Positions 29,106 to 36,971 of a stretch of 64,000 nt of DNA are shown piece by piece. How positions within the stretch are numbered: position 1 is the stretch's first letter; each line of letters opens with the position of its first letter. The DNA is from Leptospira idonii (GTDB taxonomy: Bacteria; Spirochaetota; Leptospiria; Leptospirales; Leptospiraceae): positions 434,001-498,000 of the forward strand of contig NZ_RQHW01000047.1 in the NCBI RefSeq assembly GCF_004770995.1. The letters are read 5' to 3'. Position numbers and translations under genes: made by a program. Under the pieces are notes generated by a model. The model ran no database searches. It saw nothing but the letters and a program-made list of their open reading frames with translations, and had not been told where the DNA came from.

Positions 29106-29362
29106 GAAAAAAAGCGGTGGCCTTGGGATTCGATCCCTCTAAAAATAATTCTCCTGCCGTCCTCGCTTCCGGAAAAGACGGAATGGCAGCAAAGATATGC
29201 CGGATCGCAGAAGAAAATCAGATCCTTCTTGTGGAGGATTCTCCGCTTGTGGATTCTTTGGAACGACTACCGGTAGGTTCTGAAATTCCTAAGGAACTTT
29301 ATGAATCGGTGGCAGTTATCTTTCGTTATCTTCTTTCTTTGAATGCCGAGAAAAACAATTGA
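29102..29362 (+). CDS. Stand-alone FlhB/YscU C-terminal domain protein
   Basis: An 86-residue protein that matches the cytoplasmic C-terminal subdomain of the flagellar export switch FlhB (AVALGFDPSKNNSPAVLASGKDGMAAKI, given here as key stretches AVALGFD, SPAVLASGKDG, RIAEENQILLVEDSPLV and LPVGSEIPKELYESVAV). It lacks the membrane domain and begins just after where the self-cleaving NPTH would be. Such FlhB-like proteins (FhlB/FlhX) occur in several flagellated bacteria and can partly replace the FlhB C-domain in substrate switching. Confidence 0.88.
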   Translation: MRKKAVALGFDPSKNNSPAVLASGKDGMAAKICRIAEENQILLVEDSPLVDSLERLPVGSEIPKELYESVAVIFRYLLSLNAEKNN

Positions 29363-29387
29363 ATCGTGTCCCCGTCTGTAGTAAAAT
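29359..29387 (+). promoter_or_regulatory. Candidate promoter giving a nearly leaderless mRNA
   Basis: TTGAAT (29359-29364), a 17-base spacer and TAAAAT (29382-29387) form a good sigma-70 promoter. The ATG of the following gene is at 29398, only ten bases past the -10, and no ribosome-binding sequence lies between. Confidence 0.5.
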
Positions 29388-29397
29388 TAGCTAATCT

Positions 29398-30585
29398 ATG
29401 CGGAAAATTCCAGTTCAAGATCTCGAGCCAGGGATCAAATTCACTCGTTCTGTTTATTTGGATAAAGACACCGTTTTCGTAGGTTCCGACCAGCCGATCA
29501 CTCAGCAGGATCTGGATCGATTGAAGCAGTTCGGGATTTCTTTTGTCCTAACGGAAGGGGAAAAGGTTCTTTCATCCGAAGATTCCAAAACAGGGAACGG
29601 TTCCGGGTCCGGTTACTTCGATACCAACTTACCTTTCTTTCAAGATGATGAATTTTCCACTCGCTACAAACTCATCCTGGAAAAAGCAAACGGAAGCAAG
29701 GTAGAATTTGCTGCCATCTTTAAGGATTGTTTCGAACTCATTCAGAAAACATATAGATCCGCCTCTGAAGGAAAATACACCGAGATCAGGGAGTTTCGGG
29801 AAATCGCAGAACGGATCGCAGATCATACGAAAGGAAACCCTCAACTTCCCATTTTACTTCTTTCCCATTCTCATTCGGGATATTACCTCTATACTCATAT
29901 TTGTTATGCGACATTTTTTTCCGTTCTACTTGGAACCTATTTGGAGTTTTCCAGACCTAAACTGATTGATTTGGCTCTTGCTTCTTTATTCGCTGATATC
30001 GGTATGATCACGGTTCCGGAAGAAGTTTCCGAAAAAAAAGGAACTCTTACCGAACTGGATCATAAAACCATCAAACGCCATCCTGTCACCGGGTATCAAA
30101 TTTTGACGCAAAGATTGAAATTAAAGAACTCACTTGCTATCGTTTCTTTGCAGCACCACGAAGCCATGGACGGAACAGGTTATCCTCAAAAGATTTTGGC
30201 AAACCAAATCGAGGAATTGACAAAGGTGTTTATGATCGCGGACCAATTTTCCGCAATGACCAATGCGAGACCTTACAGGCAAGCATATCTTCCGTATGAC
30301 GCAATGAAGGTGATGATCAGTGAAAATGTGAACCGCTTTGATTTGAAAATGGTAAGATTGTTTCTGAATAAACTTTCCATGTTTCCTGTCGGTTCCGGAG
30401 TTCTCCTTTCCGACAACAGAATCGGAATCGTGATCGAATCCAATAAAGACAAACCTTTACGCCCTATCATACGAATCACAAAAGATGAGGAAGGAAGAAG
30501 GATGAAACTACTCGAATTCGTAGATTTAATGAAAGACCTGAACACCTACATCCAAAAAGCGATTCCATTCTCGCAGGTTTACTGA
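29398..30585 (+). CDS. HD-GYP-related protein lacking the HD histidine
   Basis: A 395-residue protein. The N-terminus (IPVQDLEPGIKFTRSVYLDKDTVFVGSDQPIT) is the small domain often placed before HD-GYP. The HD-GYP region retains HP..G, HHEAMDGTGYP and the late aspartate (IADQFSAMT), but the HD pair reads ADIGM instead of HDIGK, so one metal ligand is missing. HD-GYP enzymes hydrolyse cyclic di-GMP; this one may bind the signal or be inactive. There is no receiver or membrane domain. It lies 35 bases after the FlhB-C gene and could link motility to cyclic di-GMP. Confidence 0.82.
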   Translation: MRKIPVQDLEPGIKFTRSVYLDKDTVFVGSDQPITQQDLDRLKQFGISFVLTEGEKVLSSEDSKTGNGSGSGYFDTNLPFFQDDEFSTRYKLILEKANGSKVEFAAIFKDCFELIQKTYRSASEGKYTEIREFREIAERIADHTKGNPQLPILLLSHSHSGYYLYTHICYATFFSVLLGTYLEFSRPKLIDLALASLFADIGMITVPEEVSEKKGTLTELDHKTIKRHPVTGYQILTQRLKLKNSLAIVSLQHHEAMDGTGYPQKILANQIEELTKVFMIADQFSAMTNARPYRQAYLPYDAMKVMISENVNRFDLKMVRLFLNKLSMFPVGSGVLLSDNRIGIVIESNKDKPLRPIIRITKDEEGRRMKLLEFVDLMKDLNTYIQKAIPFSQVY

Positions 30586-30588
30586 ATT

Positions 30589-30933
30589 TTGAAAAAAACG
30601 GATCTGGGGAAAGCAGGAGAAAAATTCGCCTGCCAGTATCTGGAAGAGTTGGGGCATTCCGTCCTTTTTTCCAATTTTAGAAATCGGTTCGGGGAATTGG
30701 ACATAATCAGCCTTAATGAGGAAGTGTTGTATTGTACCGAGGTGAAAACCTGGTCCTCTCAAAAACACTTCCATCCTTTGTATTGTTTTAATGAGACAAA
30801 ACGAAACAGGATGAGGAAGGTGTATCGTTATTTGGTTTGTAAATACCCTGCATTGTCTCACCTAACAGTTTCTTTTTCGTTGGCCCATATCAACGAAAAA
30901 AGGGAAGTGAGTTTTTATTCTCATCTCTTCTAA
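30589..30933 (+). CDS. YraN/UPF0102 family protein
   Basis: A 114-residue restriction-endonuclease-fold protein. The family core is visible: GKAGEKFACQYLEELGH, then GELDIISLNEEVLYCTEVKTW, in which the E-D-E-x-K set forms the nuclease-like site. The cellular role is not settled; genes of the family often sit near comM or ribosomal genes, as here. Start is TTG 30589, three bases after the previous stop. Confidence 0.9.
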   Translation: MKKTDLGKAGEKFACQYLEELGHSVLFSNFRNRFGELDIISLNEEVLYCTEVKTWSSQKHFHPLYCFNETKRNRMRKVYRYLVCKYPALSHLTVSFSLAHINEKREVSFYSHLF

Positions 30934-30977
30934 AATACTTCATCAAGGGATTTTTCGAGAGAACCGATTGTTTGTAT

Positions 30978-31034
30978 ATCCCTTAAGGAGGGATCGCTCT
31001 CAAGGATGAGAGTGTGCTGTTACAAGGAAGTAAC
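30978..31034 (+). promoter_or_regulatory. Three-hairpin leader with AAGGA loops, candidate CsrA target
   Basis: Three perfect stems follow one another. Hairpin 1: ATCCCT (30978-30983) with AGGGAT (30989-30994), loop TAAGG next to the A of the stem. Hairpin 2: CGCTCTC (30995-31001) with GAGAGTG (31008-31014, one G-U), loop AAGGAT. Hairpin 3: GTTAC (31019-31023) with GTAAC (31030-31034), loop AAGGAA. All present A-A-G-G, two of them GGA in a six-base loop, as CsrA sites do. The loop of hairpin 3 is also the only Shine-Dalgarno of the gene at 31039. Confidence 0.6.
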
Positions 31035-31038
31035 TTAA

Positions 31039-31239
31039 ATGAGACAATTCAGTATATTAGGCAATCTTGCGGAAACGGATGAATTCGGACCGGATCCGGT
31101 TTTACTTAGGAAAAGAGGAATGGCCTCCACGATTCAAAAAAAGTTCGAAAGTTATAAGAAGAAAGTGGATGATCCGGCATATATGGATTATGCGATCAAT
31201 AAAATCGCAATGGAAATCTCACACTTTATCTCTAAATAA
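31039..31239 (+). CDS. Small protein of unknown function behind a structured leader
   Basis: A 66-residue protein (starts MRQFSILGNLAETDEF) with no signal peptide; the second half is a charged, probably helical stretch (STIQKKFESYKKKVDDPAYMDYAINKIAMEISHFISK in outline). I recognise no family. ATG 31039 lies nine bases after AAGGAA, which is the loop of a hairpin. The gene is 105 bases after yraN and overlaps comM tail-to-tail by eight bases. The elaborate leader argues that it is real and translationally regulated. Confidence 0.7.
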   Translation: MRQFSILGNLAETDEFGPDPVLLRKRGMASTIQKKFESYKKKVDDPAYMDYAINKIAMEISHFISK

Positions 31240-32734
31240 TAGATTCGAAGTCCTCAAACCACAGACTGTTTTGTAAGTAATCGAAGGCTTCGAGATAATG
31301 CTCTTCCTTGGTTATCTCGGAGTTCTCCCAATCCGCAATTGTACGGGCAAGCTCCACCAGTTGTTTCCTCTTCCGAAATGAAAACTTTTTTCCTATATCC
31401 TTTAAATATTGAGAGGAAAGAAAAAGTTCAGGGTCGGTGGAGCGGGAGTCTTCGATTTCCTTTTCGATTCTAATTTCCCTGAACTCCTTGGCACGATTCA
31501 TTTTTTTTCTATATTCCTTTTCTTGTACGAACGTATTTCTTTTTTCTGAGTTTTCGAATAAAAAAGAAACGATTGTAATGCGGTCTAAAAAAGGTCCGGT
31601 CAGCTTTCTTAGATAATTTCTTATTTTTTCCAGGGAGCAGCGGCAGCGTTTGTTTCCCTTAAAATGTCCGCAAGGGCAGGGGTTACAGGCTCCCAGAAGA
31701 ACGAAATCTGCAGGTAGGATTTCCCGATCCAATACACGGGAGATCACTACTTTTTTCTCTTCCATGGGTTCTCTAAGGGCTTCCAATGCCTTCTCCTTGA
31801 ATTCAGTGAGTTCGTCCAAAAATAGAATTCCTTTATGTGCCAAACTCACTTCTCCCCACCTGACAGGAGAACCTCCTCCAACCAATGCCAGATCCGTAGT
31901 CGTATGGTGAGGGGAACGAAAGGGACGAGGAGGAAGTGTTTTTCCCAACTGTTCCCAAGAAAGCCAAGGCTGTTCCGAATATAAGGAAGAACTTTCTTTT
32001 TCGGTCCAAGGTGGTTGGAGATGAGAGGCCAATTTGGCAAGCATAGTCTTTCCCTGTCCCGGATTCCCCAGAGTGAGGCAGTGGTGTCTTCCTAAGATGG
32101 AATAACACATCCCTTGGAAGACCTTCATCTGTGCGGATGTAAGGGAGGCTTCTTTCCAGTTCTCTTCCTTTTCATTCGGAAAGAAGGAAGGAGGATTCGA
32201 AAGTAGAGTGGGTTGTCTGGGGAGGACAGGATTCTGTTCTAAGATTTCTCTTAGCGAATCCAAAAAGAGATAGTTGGCTTGAGGCAAAGATTCTTTTTCC
32301 AGCTCTTTAGGGAGGAGGAAAAAGTCGTCCGGGTTTGTTTTTCTCAGCCAGAGAAGGGGAAGCAGTTCTCTTTTTCCGGAAAGCCTTCCTGAGAGATGGA
32401 GAGAGCCTAGAATGATGGTTTGTTTCGGCAATGGGGATATCCATTGCCCTGTGGCTTGGAGGATGCCTAGAGCGATGGGAAGGTCTAAAAATGCGTTCTT
32501 TTTAAGGAGATGAGCCGGCCTCAAATTGATCACAATGGTTTCCATAGGGAAAACAAAACCGCAAGCTTCCAAAGCGAGTTTGATCCTTTCTCTGGACTCT
32601 TTCATTTGAGGAGAGGCTCCTCCTAGAATTTGAAAGAGAGGGAGTCCCTTTTGGATTCCCACCTCTACTTGGATGTCTATGGTGCCTTTTCTTTCTAAGA
32701 GAAGGCTTGTCACTTCTGCCAGTTCAGGAAACAT
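31232..32734 (-). CDS. comM: ComM/YifB-like Mg-chelatase-type AAA+ ATPase
   Basis: A 500-residue protein: N-terminal Lon-protease-like (ChlI) domain (DLPIALGILQATGQW), central AAA+ with Walker A GNPGQGKTML near residues 223-232 and LFLDELTEF, and a C-terminal Mg-chelatase-associated domain with a CNPCPCGHFKGNKRCRC zinc motif. ComM is a hexameric branch-migration helicase that promotes integration of incoming DNA in natural transformation. A 12-bp hairpin lies directly upstream of its ATG. Confidence 0.93.
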   Translation of the reverse strand: MFPELAEVTSLLLERKGTIDIQVEVGIQKGLPLFQILGGASPQMKESRERIKLALEACGFVFPMETIVINLRPAHLLKKNAFLDLPIALGILQATGQWISPLPKQTIILGSLHLSGRLSGKRELLPLLWLRKTNPDDFFLLPKELEKESLPQANYLFLDSLREILEQNPVLPRQPTLLSNPPSFFPNEKEENWKEASLTSAQMKVFQGMCYSILGRHHCLTLGNPGQGKTMLAKLASHLQPPWTEKESSSLYSEQPWLSWEQLGKTLPPRPFRSPHHTTTDLALVGGGSPVRWGEVSLAHKGILFLDELTEFKEKALEALREPMEEKKVVISRVLDREILPADFVLLGACNPCPCGHFKGNKRCRCSLEKIRNYLRKLTGPFLDRITIVSFLFENSEKRNTFVQEKEYRKKMNRAKEFREIRIEKEIEDSRSTDPELFLSSQYLKDIGKKFSFRKRKQLVELARTIADWENSEITKEEHYLEAFDYLQNSLWFEDFESII

Positions 32735-32735
32735 A

Positions 32736-32751
32736 ATCTGCCTTTGCAGAT
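32736..32751 (-). promoter_or_regulatory. Hairpin at the comM translation start
   Basis: ATCTGC (32736-32741) and GCAGAT (32746-32751) are perfect arms with a four-base loop, ending one base before the comM start codon region. On the minus strand the loop and next base read AAAGG, the only SD-like sequence, so the ribosome site is built into the hairpin. Confidence 0.4.
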
Positions 32752-32842
32752 GTAGGTGAGAAGAAATAGGCTTTGGTTCAAAAAAATAAAAATAAGCTTT
32801 TCTTTTTAAGCAAATTATGTTCTCTTTTCCCCAGGGTCTATT

Positions 32843-33235
32843 TTGATTTGTAGGTTGTTCCGCTTATTTTCCCTAGTCTTTTTACTGATTTTAGTCCAAT
32901 GTGCTCATCGATTGATCGACAAAGATAAATTGATTGAGATCAATGATTATTATGATGAAAAGATATTCATTCTAAAGGAAGATTTGCGTCTTTCTTCAAG
33001 TGAAGTGTGGAAGAAAGGAACTCAAGTTAGATTGTATGTGGAATCCACTCCATCTCTCTTGAAACTAAAGTTTTATCCGGTAACGGAGTCCAGAGAAAGT
33101 TCTATGGGCAAACTTGCTTACTTTATTATCAATGAAGATGTGAAAAAAAAGAAGTACGAGTTCGAAGATGTGGAAGCTTGGGTCGAATCCAAATTCCAAG
33201 TCTATGAACCGAAAGACAAAAAAACAAAAAAGTAA
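32843..33235 (+). CDS. Hypothetical lipoprotein
   Basis: A 130-residue protein whose N-terminus is a lipoprotein signal peptide: RLFRLFSLVFLLILVQC, with the anchor cysteine near residue 20. The mature part is small, charged and beta-rich, ending in a lysine tail. Start taken is TTG 32843. No family recognised. It is divergent from comM and precedes the LysM/M23 gene by 12 bases, so it may share its transcript and act at the envelope. Confidence 0.75.
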   Translation: MICRLFRLFSLVFLLILVQCAHRLIDKDKLIEINDYYDEKIFILKEDLRLSSSEVWKKGTQVRLYVESTPSLLKLKFYPVTESRESSMGKLAYFIINEDVKKKKYEFEDVEAWVESKFQVYEPKDKKTKK

Positions 33236-33247
33236 GTTAGGTTTGGG

Positions 33248-34246
33248 ATGTTTCGATTCTTTAAGTGGCGGGTTGCAGTCGCTTTCTTTCTGCAAAATTC
33301 AAGATTTACTCTCTTGGTTTCCGATATTTTTTCTGTGAGAAACGTTTCGAACATATTAGTTGTTTCTATCGTGGTGTTTTGTGCCGGCTTACAGGCCAAT
33401 CCATTCCAAAGATTCAACGATGAAATCGATAAATCTCTGACAACTCCTTCTTCTACTATGTTTCGTGTGTTTGGAAATCAGGACACGGAAGTGCAAAAAC
33501 TTTTCGGAACGGGAATTAATTCTGCGGAAGACGAAGATGTGGAAGTTGCTTCTTTGGATCTCCCCAAACACATCGATGTATCGCCTGTGGTAAGTAATAC
33601 TGTGGTACATGAATCCGGAATCGTAATCAAAAAATATACTGTAATTAAAAAAGACAATCTTTCCAAAATCGCTAGATCCTTCGGTTTGGATGTCAATCGA
33701 ATCAAAAAACAAAACTCTCTCACATCCAACCAATTGAAATTGGGTCAGGTGTTGGACATCCCTGTCCAAATTAAAAATGCATCCGCTTCCAGAGTGATCA
33801 AAAAGAAAGTATTTATTCTTCCTGTTCCTCAAAGTAGAGTCACTTCCCGCTTCGGTCGCCGTGTAGATCCTTTTAACAAATACAATAGAGTCTATCATTC
33901 TGGTCTGGATTTAGCTGCGAAAGTAGGGACCCCTGTTTTGGCTGCTTCCGACGGAGAAGTTATCTTTACGGGGCGAAACGGCGGTTATGGGAATTCTGTC
34001 ATCATTCAGCATAAAAACGGATACAAAACCGTTTATGCTCATTGTTCTCAGATTTTAATCGAAGTGGGTGAAGTGGTAAAAATGGGAAGAGTGATTGCTG
34101 CAGTCGGTAGAACCGGAACTGCTACAGGCGCTCATTTACATTTTGAAGTTTTTCGCAATGGAAAGATCATGAATCCGGAAACAGCTCTCGGAATTACCGA
34201 AAAGTTCGTGACCAAACTTCCTAAATCGGAATTTGCTGGAATCTAA
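33248..34246 (+). CDS. LysM and M23-family peptidase, cell-wall hydrolase or activator
   Basis: A 332-residue envelope protein with an N-terminal hydrophobic segment near residues 35-50 (ILVVSIVVFCAGLQA). A LysM domain lies at about 127-172 (KKYTVIKKDNLSKIARSFGLD ... LGQVLDIP) and a C-terminal M23 domain from about 200. Zinc ligands are present: HSGLD (H and D near 217-221) and HLHFE near 295. So it can be an active peptidoglycan endopeptidase, unlike the EnvC/NlpD-type activators that lose these residues. It is followed 36 bases later by the gsp operon. Confidence 0.92.
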   Translation: MFRFFKWRVAVAFFLQNSRFTLLVSDIFSVRNVSNILVVSIVVFCAGLQANPFQRFNDEIDKSLTTPSSTMFRVFGNQDTEVQKLFGTGINSAEDEDVEVASLDLPKHIDVSPVVSNTVVHESGIVIKKYTVIKKDNLSKIARSFGLDVNRIKKQNSLTSNQLKLGQVLDIPVQIKNASASRVIKKKVFILPVPQSRVTSRFGRRVDPFNKYNRVYHSGLDLAAKVGTPVLAASDGEVIFTGRNGGYGNSVIIQHKNGYKTVYAHCSQILIEVGEVVKMGRVIAAVGRTGTATGAHLHFEVFRNGKIMNPETALGITEKFVTKLPKSEFAGI

Positions 34247-34250
34247 GCTA

Positions 34251-34272
34251 CCCAGAGGTTTGTTCCTCAGGG
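34251..34272 (+). promoter_or_regulatory. Hairpin overlapping the gspC ribosome-binding site
   Basis: CCCAGAGG (34251-34258) and CCTCAGGG (34265-34272) pair with a single A-A mismatch around TTTGTT. The right arm contains the start of the AGGGAG ribosome site of gspC (ATG 34283). No T run follows, so it is not a terminator. Confidence 0.4.
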
Positions 34273-34282
34273 AGCAATACGG

Positions 34283-35197
34283 ATGAACTCTGTTTTAAAC
34301 CGAATACAAAATAGCAAATTTATCACTCTTGCTCCTGCGGTGATTTTATTTTCCTTTTCCCTTGCCTATCTATTCCGTCTTATTCTTTTGCTTCTGTTTA
34401 GCACAGAAGCAGGAGCCGCACTTTCTTCCCTTCCCAAACCTAAATTAGCCAAACAAGAAGTTGTTCTTGCCGTTTCGACCTATGAAGAATTAGTATCCGG
34501 AAACCTAATCAGAGGGGTGGTCTATGATCCCACCCAAGCAGGTAAAAAGGGTGCCGATGGAATCGAAATCGACCCGGAGATTGCTGCGGACAATGGGGAT
34601 GCCGACCAAATGCTGATTACTGGGACTTTATCCGGCCATTGGACTTTTGCCAGAGTGACCATCCGCGAAAAATCTGCGAACGATTCGGAAGAATACTCTA
34701 CAGGGGAAGTCGTAGGCGGATATAAAATCCACTCCATTGAACAACATTATATCGTTTTGAAAAAAGGCGGACTCAACCTAAGGGTCAATATCGGGGAAAC
34801 ACCCGCCCAGGCAAAAGAAAGGATCCGTCCGAAAACGGAAGAGGGAGCTCCTGCACCTCTAGCATCCTCCCAAACGGTGCAAAAAGTCCTTTCCCGGGAA
34901 GACGTAAACCGAAAATTGAAAGATCCGAATACGATTTACAAAGGCGCCAAGTTCGGTCCTCATTTGGTGGATGGAAAAATCGAAGGATACAAACTCTATC
35001 AGGTGGGAAAAGACCACGTATTCTATGCTTTGGGAGCTAGAGGCGGGGATGTGATCCGAAGAGTGAACGGCATGCCGTTGAATGATACGGAGAAAATGTT
35101 GGAAATTTGGGGATCTGTCAAACAGGCACCTAAAATTACTGTAGATTTGGAAAGACAAGGCAAAATTATCACATATGAATTTATTATACGGAACTAG
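34283..35197 (+). CDS. gspC: Type II secretion system protein GspC
   Basis: A 304-residue inner-membrane protein with a short cytoplasmic start and one transmembrane helix (residues about 17-40). The periplasmic HR domain follows ([18 protein letters not shown] region), and a C-terminal PDZ-like domain ([28 protein letters not shown] in outline; [14 protein letters not shown] is the usual PDZ end). GspC links the inner-membrane assembly to the secretin GspD. First gene of a complete gsp C-N operon. Confidence 0.88.
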   Translation: MNSVLNRIQNSKFITLAPAVILFSFSLAYLFRLILLLLFSTEAGAALSSLPKPKLAKQEVVLAVSTYEELVSGNLIRGVVYDPTQAGKKGADGIEIDPEIAADNGDADQMLITGTLSGHWTFARVTIREKSANDSEEYSTGEVVGGYKIHSIEQHYIVLKKGGLNLRVNIGETPAQAKERIRPKTEEGAPAPLASSQTVQKVLSREDVNRKLKDPNTIYKGAKFGPHLVDGKIEGYKLYQVGKDHVFYALGARGGDVIRRVNGMPLNDTEKMLEIWGSVKQAPKITVDLERQGKIITYEFIIRN

Positions 35198-35198
35198 A

Positions 35199-36971
35199 AT
35201 GAAACGAAGAATTGTTGCGCTCGCAATGTTTGCTGCTTTCTATTTGCTTGTAACTCCTTCTTTTTCGCAGGAGAAAAAGCTCAAATCCAAAACGACAAAC
35301 GCCGGTTCGGAGGCAGCTAGTTTCACTGCCGACTGGAGAGATACTGAATTAAAAGACTTTTTGATGGGAATGAGCGGAATCATCAAAAAGAACATACTCA
35401 TCGATGATGCGGTAAAAGGCAGAAAGGTGACCATCATCTCTCAAAAAAGAGTTAAGGTGGAGGATGCTTACGGATTTATGAAATCCGTTTTGGAATCCCA
35501 AGGTTTCGGTTTAATCGAAGAACACGATCTGATCAAAGTAGTAAAAATTAAAGACGCACTTGCGAAATCCCAAATCGTAAGAATCGGAAAAGATCCTATC
35601 CCTGAATCCGAAATCAGTTTGAGCAAAACCATCACTCAAATCGTTCCATTGGAATTTTCCAATGCGATGGAATTAGAACCGATTTTAAAAAGGGTCACTT
35701 CCGCAGATACGGACATCATCATTCCTAAAAATCAAAACACTTTGATTTTTTCAGGTTCCACTTCGGACATCAATAAACTTCTCAAACTTGTGGATAATTT
35801 GGATGTGAAAGTGGAAGGTCCGGGATCGATTTCTTCCGCAGGCGACATTCATATTTATACATTAGAATATAACGAAGCTGAAAAGTTGGCAGGCGTTTTG
35901 GTTAAGTTGGATATGCCGGATCTTCCGACTCCTCCTCAACAAGGCCCTCCGTCGGAAGGGGGGGAAGCTCCGAAAACGAATCCTCCTCCAGTGCAGCAAC
36001 AGGCACAGCAAAGACCTTCCGGTCCTGGTAAACAGGAAAAAATCAAAGCGGTGGCTCATAAGGAATCCAACTCACTCATCGTGACTGCTACTCCTTTGGA
36101 ATGGGAAGAAATCAAAAAGATCATTAAAGTTCTGGATTCCGCGAGAAAACAGGTGTTACTTGAGGTTTTGATCGTTGAGTTGAGCTCCACGGATTTAAAC
36201 GACTTCGGTATCGATTGGCGCTACCAACAATTGGCTTATGGTCAGTTTAACACCGGTCTTGCGGCAACGGGCGGTGTGATCGATAAAAACGGTAGAGCAA
36301 CCAACGTAAACACTCTTTCCGGTTTCTCCCTTGGGTTTTTGCAAAGAGGGGGAACTCAGATCATCGGTATTTTAAACGCCAACTCTACGAATGAAAACTT
36401 CAACGTTTTGTCCGCTCCTCAGATTTTGACTTTGGACAACCAAGAAGCTGAAATCAATGTGGGTCAGGACGTTCCAGTTAGAACTCAGAACAGAAACGCA
36501 GGAACGGGCGGAGATAACGCTGTAACCGTATCCAACTTCGAATACCGCCCAACAGGGATTAAACTTAAGTTCACTCCTCATATCAATAAAAACAATAGAA
36601 TCACTTTGGATTTGTTCCAAGAGATCAAAAACGTTGCAGGGATTTCTTCCGAAGCAACGGGAGGAAACCCCACTTTCAATAAGAGGGACATCAAAACTAC
36701 GATCGTTGTGGACAATATACAAACCATAGTGATCGGGGGATTGCTTTCCAATGACAAACAAAAGAAAGTTCAGAAGATCCCTATTTTGGGGGAAATTCCT
36801 TTAGTTGGAAATTTATTCAGAAGAACTACGAACCAACTTCGCAAAACAAATCTTATGGTATTTTTAACTCCTCATATTTTGGACGACAGAGATAAATCCG
36901 ACCGTATGACCGTTCAAAAGAAAAATGAGCAGGAAAGAATGGTCGAAGAACGAGAAAAAAGACTGAGATGA
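35199..36971 (+). CDS. gspD: Type II secretion system secretin GspD
   Basis: A 590-residue outer-membrane secretin. Start ATG 35199, two bases after gspC, gives a signal peptide ending SFSQ; the frame is open eight codons further up. N0-N3 domains fill residues 40-310, with a proline/glutamine-rich linker (about 250-285) inside N3, then the secretin domain: [37 protein letters not shown], and [31 protein letters not shown] near 515-545. It forms the pore for folded exoproteins. Confidence 0.95.
   Translation: MKRRIVALAMFAAFYLLVTPSFSQEKKLKSKTTNAGSEAASFTADWRDTELKDFLMGMSGIIKKNILIDDAVKGRKVTIISQKRVKVEDAYGFMKSVLESQGFGLIEEHDLIKVVKIKDALAKSQIVRIGKDPIPESEISLSKTITQIVPLEFSNAMELEPILKRVTSADTDIIIPKNQNTLIFSGSTSDINKLLKLVDNLDVKVEGPGSISSAGDIHIYTLEYNEAEKLAGVLVKLDMPDLPTPPQQGPPSEGGEAPKTNPPPVQQQAQQRPSGPGKQEKIKAVAHKESNSLIVTATPLEWEEIKKIIKVLDSARKQVLLEVLIVELSSTDLNDFGIDWRYQQLAYGQFNTGLAATGGVIDKNGRATNVNTLSGFSLGFLQRGGTQIIGILNANSTNENFNVLSAPQILTLDNQEAEINVGQDVPVRTQNRNAGTGGDNAVTVSNFEYRPTGIKLKFTPHINKNNRITLDLFQEIKNVAGISSEATGGNPTFNKRDIKTTIVVDNIQTIVIGGLLSNDKQKKVQKIPILGEIPLVGNLFRRTTNQLRKTNLMVFLTPHILDDRDKSDRMTVQKKNEQERMVEEREKRLR

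Noticed and set aside
33389..33898. A 169-codon minus-strand frame opposite the LysM/M23 gene
   Set aside because: Antisense of the LysM region; unusual residue make-up and no start signal.
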